Origin: Mesorhizobium sp.
Lineage (GTDB): Bacteria; Pseudomonadota; Alphaproteobacteria; Rhizobiales; Rhizobiaceae
Direction of reading: 5' to 3'
NCBI RefSeq assembly: GCF_017306585.1
Contig: NZ_JAFKIC010000110.1
Span: 25,312 to 89,311, forward strand
Length of the DNA: 64,000 nucleotides
Numbering within the stretch: position 1 is the stretch's first letter; every line of letters begins with the position of its first letter. Below the pieces are notes generated by a model. The model searched no databases. It was given only the letters and a program-made list of their open reading frames with translations, and was not told where the DNA came from. Shown piece by piece: positions 59,657 to 64,000 of the stretch. The position numbers and the translations under genes were made by a program.

Positions 59657-60714
59657 GCCGTCTCCCGGTTTGTTGTCGTTTTCAGCGGCTGAGCATCGCC
59701 GCCACTCTGATCCGCCGCGTCTTCGGCGAGCCTGACGCGGTACCCGACCGGCAGCAGGCGCAGTCCGAAGCGCTCCTCGACCGTTCCCCACAGGCCGCGC
59801 GGCAGGAAAAGCGAGAACAGCACGGCGGTGGCTCCGAGGCCGACGAGATACCAGACGCCGGTGCCGCCGAACCAGGTCTCGATGAGGAAGAACACCAGCG
59901 CGCCCAGAATGGCGCCCTCGAAGGTGCCGATGCCGCCGACCAGCACCATGAAGATCATGTATGCGGTCCACTGCACGTTGAAGTAGGTCTTCGGCTGGAA
60001 GGTGATCGATGTCGCCAGCCAAAGCGCGCCGGCGACGCCGATGCCGAAGGCGGCGAGCACGAACAGGAGCCGCTTGGTGCCGGTGACGCGCACGCCGACC
60101 GAGGCGGCGGCGTCCTCATTGTCGCGGATGGCGCGGATTGCGGCGCCCGTGCTGCCGCGCAGCAGGCCGAACAGGATAGCGAGCAGGGCGGACATCGAGG
60201 CCAGCGCCAGCCAGTAGATCGTCACCCGCCTGGTGGCTGCATCGTAGACGTTGAGCGAGATCAGCGAGGTGCCGGTCTCGCCTTGCACCAGCCGGTCGAG
60301 ATTGACCAGCAGATGCGTCAAGGCCGCGATCACCCACATGCCGATGGCGAACTCGCCGTTCCTGAGCCGCAGCATGACCAGCGAGAGCGGCCAGGAGACC
60401 ACCCCGACGATTATGGCGGAGACAAATAGCGACAGGAACGGATTGAGACCCGCATCGGCCAGGCGGATAGCGAAATAGGCGCCGAGCCCGAAGAACACCT
60501 GCTGGCCGACCGAGACCAGGCCGCCGAACCCGGCCAGTGCGTTCCACATAGCGGCCAGGATCACGTAGATGAACAGCGCCGTCATCCGGTCGACGGCGCC
60601 GGCCGACAGGAACTGCGGGGCGACCGCCAGCAATGCGATGACGATGGCGACGGCGACCGCGGCGATGCGCGATGGCGCCGTGCCGCGCTCGATCATGGTC
60701 GAGGCGGCGCTCAT
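59653..60714 (-). CDS. Branched-chain-type ABC transporter permease (LivM type)
   Basis: Permease of 353 residues, with helices and the LivM motif NALAGFGGLVSVGQQVFFGLGAY. It has a C-terminal cytoplasmic tail of about 35 residues. It overlaps the LivH-type gene (ATGA) and the SDR gene (ATGA). Confidence 0.92.
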   Translation of the reverse strand: MSAASTMIERGTAPSRIAAVAVAIVIALLAVAPQFLSAGAVDRMTALFIYVILAAMWNALAGFGGLVSVGQQVFFGLGAYFAIRLADAGLNPFLSLFVSAIIVGVVSWPLSLVMLRLRNGEFAIGMWVIAALTHLLVNLDRLVQGETGTSLISLNVYDAATRRVTIYWLALASMSALLAILFGLLRGSTGAAIRAIRDNEDAAASVGVRVTGTKRLLFVLAAFGIGVAGALWLATSITFQPKTYFNVQWTAYMIFMVLVGGIGTFEGAILGALVFFLIETWFGGTGVWYLVGLGATAVLFSLFLPRGLWGTVEERFGLRLLPVGYRVRLAEDAADQSGGDAQPLKTTTNRETA

Positions 60715-61607
60715 GGAGCGCTCCGCGAGGGTGGGTTGAGCAGCCCGCGCAGGCTGAAGCCTGAGACGGACAGCCGCACGAACAGCACGATGAGGAACAC
60801 GGCGTGACCGCCGATCAGGAAGCCTTGCGGGTGCACCTGCGCGCCGAGTGTCTGGGCGAGCGCCAGCACGATGCCGCCGACCAGCGTGCCCCAAAGCGAC
60901 CCGGCGCCGCCGATGACGGCGGCCTCGAAGGCGAACAGCAGTTGCGGCGCGCCGGCATACGGGTCGAAGGTGGCGCGCATGCCGAGAAAGGCTCCGGCCA
61001 GCCCGACGGTGACCATGGCGATGGTCGCGGCGATCGCGTTGGCGCGGCGCGCATCGACACCCACCAGGCCCGATGTATCGGGGTCTTCCGACGTGGCGCG
61101 GATGGCGCGGCCGAGACCGGTGCGGCTGAGAAACAGCTGCAGTCCGCCAAGCAGCGCCACGGCGGTGATGAAGATGATGACCGCCAGCTTGCCGACATAG
61201 ATGCTGCCGGGCCATTCCCAGGAATCGTAGGACAGGCTGCCGATGAACGGCGCCAGCGAGCGCGTGTCGGCGCCGAACTGCTCGAACAGCATGTTGTCGA
61301 TGACGATGGCGAGGCCGAATGTGGTCAGGATCGGCAACAGGGCGCCGCCGCGCGCGCTGCGCTCCAGCAGGAAGCGCTGCAGTACCCAGCCGATGGCTGC
61401 CATCAGCGGCAGCACGATAAGCAGGCCGGCAAAGGGCGGAATGTGGAAGCGCGAAGCCAGCCACCACAGTGCGTAGGCGGCAAACACGGCCAGGCTGCCA
61501 TGGGCAAGGTTGATGATGCGCATCACCGAAAACATGAAGGACAGGCCGCAGGCGATGAGAGCGTAGTAGCCGCCGAGCAGCACGCCCTGGATGATCTGGT
61601 TGCTCAT
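60711..61607 (-). CDS. Branched-chain-type ABC transporter permease (LivH type)
   Basis: Permease of 298 residues: MSNQIIQGVLLGGYYALIACGLSFMFSVMRIINLAHGSLAVFAAY is the LivH start, with AAVIGGAGSLWGTLVGG later. Its ATG overlaps the LivF-type stop (ATGA). Confidence 0.93.
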   Translation of the reverse strand: MSNQIIQGVLLGGYYALIACGLSFMFSVMRIINLAHGSLAVFAAYALWWLASRFHIPPFAGLLIVLPLMAAIGWVLQRFLLERSARGGALLPILTTFGLAIVIDNMLFEQFGADTRSLAPFIGSLSYDSWEWPGSIYVGKLAVIIFITAVALLGGLQLFLSRTGLGRAIRATSEDPDTSGLVGVDARRANAIAATIAMVTVGLAGAFLGMRATFDPYAGAPQLLFAFEAAVIGGAGSLWGTLVGGIVLALAQTLGAQVHPQGFLIGGHAVFLIVLFVRLSVSGFSLRGLLNPPSRSAP

Positions 61608-62326
61608 GCCGGCACGGCCTTCTGCTTGTGCAGGCCGAAATAGGCTTTCGTCACCTCGTCACGCGAAACGCTCCGGCTGTCCGCCGTGAGCACGATCCGT
61701 CCTTCCAGCATGCAGATGACCTTGTCGGAGACCGACAGCGCGCGGTTGAGATCCTGTTCGACCAGGATGATCGTGGTCCCCGAACTGATCAGGCCCTGCA
61801 GCGCGACATAGACGCGGTCGACGATCAGCGGCGACAGGCCAAGCGAAACCTCGTCGAGCAGCAGCACGTCGGGGTTGCTCATCAGCGCCCGCCCGATCGC
61901 CGTCGCCTGCTGTTCGCCGCCCGAGAGATGGCCTGTTTTGGCATGCCGGCGCGGCTTCAGGTTGGGGAACATCTCCAGCACCTTGTCTACGCTCCAGTCG
62001 CCCGGCCGCCCCGCGGTCCTGCCGAGCAGCAGGTTCTCCTCGACGCTCATGCGCACGAACAGCTTTCGCCCTTCCGGCACCAGTGCGATGCCCATGCCGA
62101 CGCGCCGGTGCGACGGCACGCCGGTGAGGTCGGCGCCGTTGAGCAGCACGCGGCCGGCGGAAGGCTGGTGCGCGCCGGCGATTGCCCTGAGAAGCGTCGT
62201 CTTGCCGGCGCCGTTGGCGCCGACCAGCGCCAGGGTCTTGCCGCGCTCGACGCCGAACGTCACGCCGCGCACCGCCTGCAGCAGGCCATGCCTCACGACC
62301 AGGTCCTCGACCGCCAGAAAGCTCAT
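61604..62326 (-). CDS. Branched-chain-type ABC transporter ATPase (LivF type)
   Basis: ATPase of 240 residues: Walker A VGANGAGKTTLLRAIAG, PEGRKLFVRMSVEENL, signature HLSGGEQQATAIGRAL and Walker B VLLLDEVSLGLSP. The ATG at 62326 overlaps the LivG-type stop (ATGA). Confidence 0.93.
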   Translation of the reverse strand: MSFLAVEDLVVRHGLLQAVRGVTFGVERGKTLALVGANGAGKTTLLRAIAGAHQPSAGRVLLNGADLTGVPSHRRVGMGIALVPEGRKLFVRMSVEENLLLGRTAGRPGDWSVDKVLEMFPNLKPRRHAKTGHLSGGEQQATAIGRALMSNPDVLLLDEVSLGLSPLIVDRVYVALQGLISSGTTIILVEQDLNRALSVSDKVICMLEGRIVLTADSRSVSRDEVTKAYFGLHKQKAVPA

Positions 62327-63063
62327 TTCGGGCCTCCGCCGAGATAGGCGCGGATCACCTGCGGATCGGCCATCACAGCCTGCGGCTCGCCATCGGCGAT
62401 GATCTTGCCGGCATCCATGCAGATCAGCCGCTCGGCCACTTGCAGCAGGATATGCACGATATGCTCGATCCAGACGATGCCGATCTTGCGGCGGCACAAC
62501 TCTTTTATGGTGCCGACGAGTTCGCTCGCCTCGCCGTCGGTCAGGCCGCCGCCGATCTCGTCCAGCAACAGCAGCGTCGGTCGCGCCGCCAGCGCCCGCG
62601 CCAGTTCCAGGCGCTTGCGGTCGAGCAGGCCGAGCGTCTCGGCGCGCCGGTTGGCGACGCCAAGCATGCCGCACAGTTTCAGCGAGCCCAGCGCCTCCTC
62701 ATAGGCTTCGTCGCGGCCAAGGCCCGCGCCATGCGAGGCGGCGACGAAGACGTTCTCGAATGTGGTCATGCCGCTGAAAGGTTTCGGCACCTGATGCGTG
62801 CGCACGAGCCCGAGCCGGCAGCGCTGTGTCGCCGGCAGCGCGGTCACGTCGTCACCCTTGAACGCGATGCTGCCGGAGCTTGGCGGGAAGGCGCCCGAAA
62901 GCACGCTGAGCAGCGTCGTCTTGCCGGCGCCGTTCGGGCCGACGATGCCGACAGCCTCGTCCGCACCCATGGCGAAGTCGATATCGTCCAGCACCACAAG
63001 CGCGCCGAAGCGCTTGTGGACGCCGGTGGCGCTGAGGGTCGCACCGTCTGACAGGCTGCTCAC
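62323..63063 (-). CDS. Branched-chain-type ABC transporter ATPase (LivG type)
   Basis: ATPase of 246 residues: VHKRFGALVVLDDIDFAM, Walker A VGPNGAGKTTLLSVLSG and Walker B LLLLDEIGGGLTD. It begins with GTG at 63063, with GGAG upstream. It follows the binding-protein gene by 24 bases. The usual signature glutamine run is replaced by GLLDRKRLELARAL, a common LivG variation. Confidence 0.92.
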   Translation of the reverse strand: MSSLSDGATLSATGVHKRFGALVVLDDIDFAMGADEAVGIVGPNGAGKTTLLSVLSGAFPPSSGSIAFKGDDVTALPATQRCRLGLVRTHQVPKPFSGMTTFENVFVAASHGAGLGRDEAYEEALGSLKLCGMLGVANRRAETLGLLDRKRLELARALAARPTLLLLDEIGGGLTDGEASELVGTIKELCRRKIGIVWIEHIVHILLQVAERLICMDAGKIIADGEPQAVMADPQVIRAYLGGGPK

Positions 63064-63087
63064 GATGCGATCTCCGTCGCCGGTCCG

Positions 63088-64000
63088 TCAGCCGTTATAC
63101 GGCTGGAGCTTGGCCTCGACCGGAACTTTCGGGTCGGTGGCGTTCTCGGTCACCACATAGTCGAGCGGGAATTTCGAGCCTTCCTTGGCGGCGACCCACT
63201 GCGTGCCGATGATCGGACCGGGCGAGACATTGGCGACCGGGCCGCTGGTGAAATCGACCTTGCCGATCATCGTCTCTGTCTTGAGCGTACTCAGCGCCTT
63301 GGCGACCGCCGCCTTGTCCTTGGCGTCGGTGCTTGCCTTCAGCGCCTCGAAGCCGGCGTCGAGCAGCGACATGGAGGCGCCGAGCTGTTGCGTCCACTGC
63401 TTGCCGCTCGCCGCCTCATAGCCATCGGCGAGTTCCGTACCTGAGACGCCGGTCAGCGGCGACTTGTAGGGGAAGGCCTTGTGCCAGTAGGCAGCACTGG
63501 AAATTTTCATGCCGAGGTCGCCGAGCGCCTCGATGTCGGACGGGAACAGGCCGGTCTTGGCAACCTGGCAGATCTTGATCTGCTTGATCAGCCCCTGTTG
63601 CGCCGCCTGGCGCCAGAAGGCGGCGAAATCAGGCGGGATCGGGAAGGAGTTGAAGATCTCGACGCCTTCCTGCTTGAACAGCGCGATCTGCGAGGAATAG
63701 TCGGTGGTGCCGGTCTCGTAGGCGCCCGGATCGACGATGGTGAAACCCTGCTTGGCCAGCAGCGGCGCCAGGTTGGCGCGGATGGCGTTGCCGTCGGCGT
63801 CGTTGGGATACATGACGCCGACCTTCTTGTTGGTCTCGATCAGGTTCCATTGCGAGATGTAGGTCTTGAAGAATTCACCGACGCCGAAGCCGAAATGATA
63901 GGTCCATTTGAAAGGCGAGGGCGCGCCGGGCTTGGCGCCACGGCCGAAATACCAGGCTTGCCAGGGCGTCACGGTGGAGAGGCAAGGCACGCCGGCTGCT
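63088..64000 (-). CDS. Branched-chain-type ABC binding protein (Peripla_BP_6), N-terminus outside window
   Basis: About 303 residues of a periplasmic binding protein are visible. The reading frame is open to the right edge, so the signal peptide and the first part are missing. It shows WNLIETNKKVGVMYPNDADGNAIRANLAPLLAKQGF and KQEGVEIFNSFPIPPDFAAFWRQA, typical of Liv-type proteins. It is the upstream gene of the LivG/F/H/M-type, SDR and aldehyde dehydrogenase operon. With those enzymes, its ligand may be an aromatic or cyclic compound rather than an amino acid. That is inferred. Confidence 0.9.
   Translation of the reverse strand, partial: AAGVPCLSTVTPWQAWYFGRGAKPGAPSPFKWTYHFGFGVGEFFKTYISQWNLIETNKKVGVMYPNDADGNAIRANLAPLLAKQGFTIVDPGAYETGTTDYSSQIALFKQEGVEIFNSFPIPPDFAAFWRQAAQQGLIKQIKICQVAKTGLFPSDIEALGDLGMKISSAAYWHKAFPYKSPLTGVSGTELADGYEAASGKQWTQQLGASMSLLDAGFEALKASTDAKDKAAVAKALSTLKTETMIGKVDFTSGPVANVSPGPIIGTQWVAAKEGSKFPLDYVVTENATDPKVPVEAKLQPYNG

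Noticed and set aside
60022-61467. Longer in-frame starts for the LivM-type permease and the SDR behind it
   Set aside because: The added residues are out-of-phase reading of the neighbouring permease genes with no membrane or dehydrogenase pattern. The ATGA overlaps at 60714 and 59656 give the expected protein starts.
1-64000. Mobile elements, prophage, tRNA or integration sites
   Set aside because: I saw no transposase, integrase, phage or conjugation protein and no cloverleaf. Gene order and composition look uniform across the window.

Overview
The window looks like a chromosomal or large-replicon segment of a high-GC alphaproteobacterium of the Hyphomicrobiales, most likely Mesorhizobium or a close Phyllobacteriaceae relative. 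This is inferred from protein style, GC-rich codon use and gene content, because no rRNA or other marker is present. It encodes 58 protein genes, two of them cut by the window edges. I see no tRNA, rRNA, CRISPR array, insertion sequence or prophage gene, and no gene-free stretch longer than 300 bases.

The segment is a row of import-and-degrade modules: six ABC importers, each beside its own catabolic enzymes and regulator. (1) 1-4123: a CUT1 sugar importer (partial), a divergent IclR regulator and a lactonase-type amidohydrolase. (2) 4141-13030: a compact leftward operon with a MaoC hydratase, a class III CoA-transferase, a solute-binding-like protein without signal peptide, and a CUT2 importer whose normally fused RbsA-type ATPase is two overlapping genes. 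A beta-propeller lactonase is divergent from it. (3) 13055-16681: a Tim44-like protein, a small zinc-ribbon protein, and a quinone oxidoreductase divergent from a LysR regulator. The 3' end of the oxidoreductase gene has been duplicated into a 19-bp tandem palindromic array.

(4) 16688-28914: peptide use. It has a dpp-type importer with a CocE/S15 hydrolase, an M19 dipeptidase, an S9 oligopeptidase and a D-amino-acid-dehydrogenase-like flavoprotein. A near-identical inverted repeat (AGACA...TGTCTA) lies before the importer and between the two peptidases, suggesting one regulon. (5) 28919-33026: a GcvA-type LysR, a Rieske oxygenase alpha subunit and an acetolactate-synthase-type ThDP enzyme. 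(6) 33076-42137: a urea/amide-type importer led by a histone-deacetylase-family amidohydrolase, preceded by a GNAT acetyltransferase overlapping a MalT-like STAND/LuxR regulator.

(7) 42314-48068: a rightward operon of M20 deacylase, hydroxylysine-kinase-like phosphotransferase, class III aminotransferase/phospholyase-like enzyme, GntR regulator and a GlcD/D-2-hydroxyglutarate-dehydrogenase-like flavoprotein. (8) 48093-57344: a GntR-led operon with a Weimberg-like set (IlvD-type sugar-acid dehydratase, SDR, AraD1/FAH-type dehydratase) joined to a Pot-type importer, with a divergent aldose 1-epimerase. (9) 57377-64000: a branched-chain-type importer (binding protein cut at the edge), an SDR and an aromatic-type aldehyde dehydrogenase.

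Most genes within operons overlap by 4 bases (ATGA or GTGA), implying translational coupling. GC-rich perfect hairpins recur in the gap between a binding-protein gene and the next transporter gene. All functional assignments come from reading motifs by eye; substrates are inferred.
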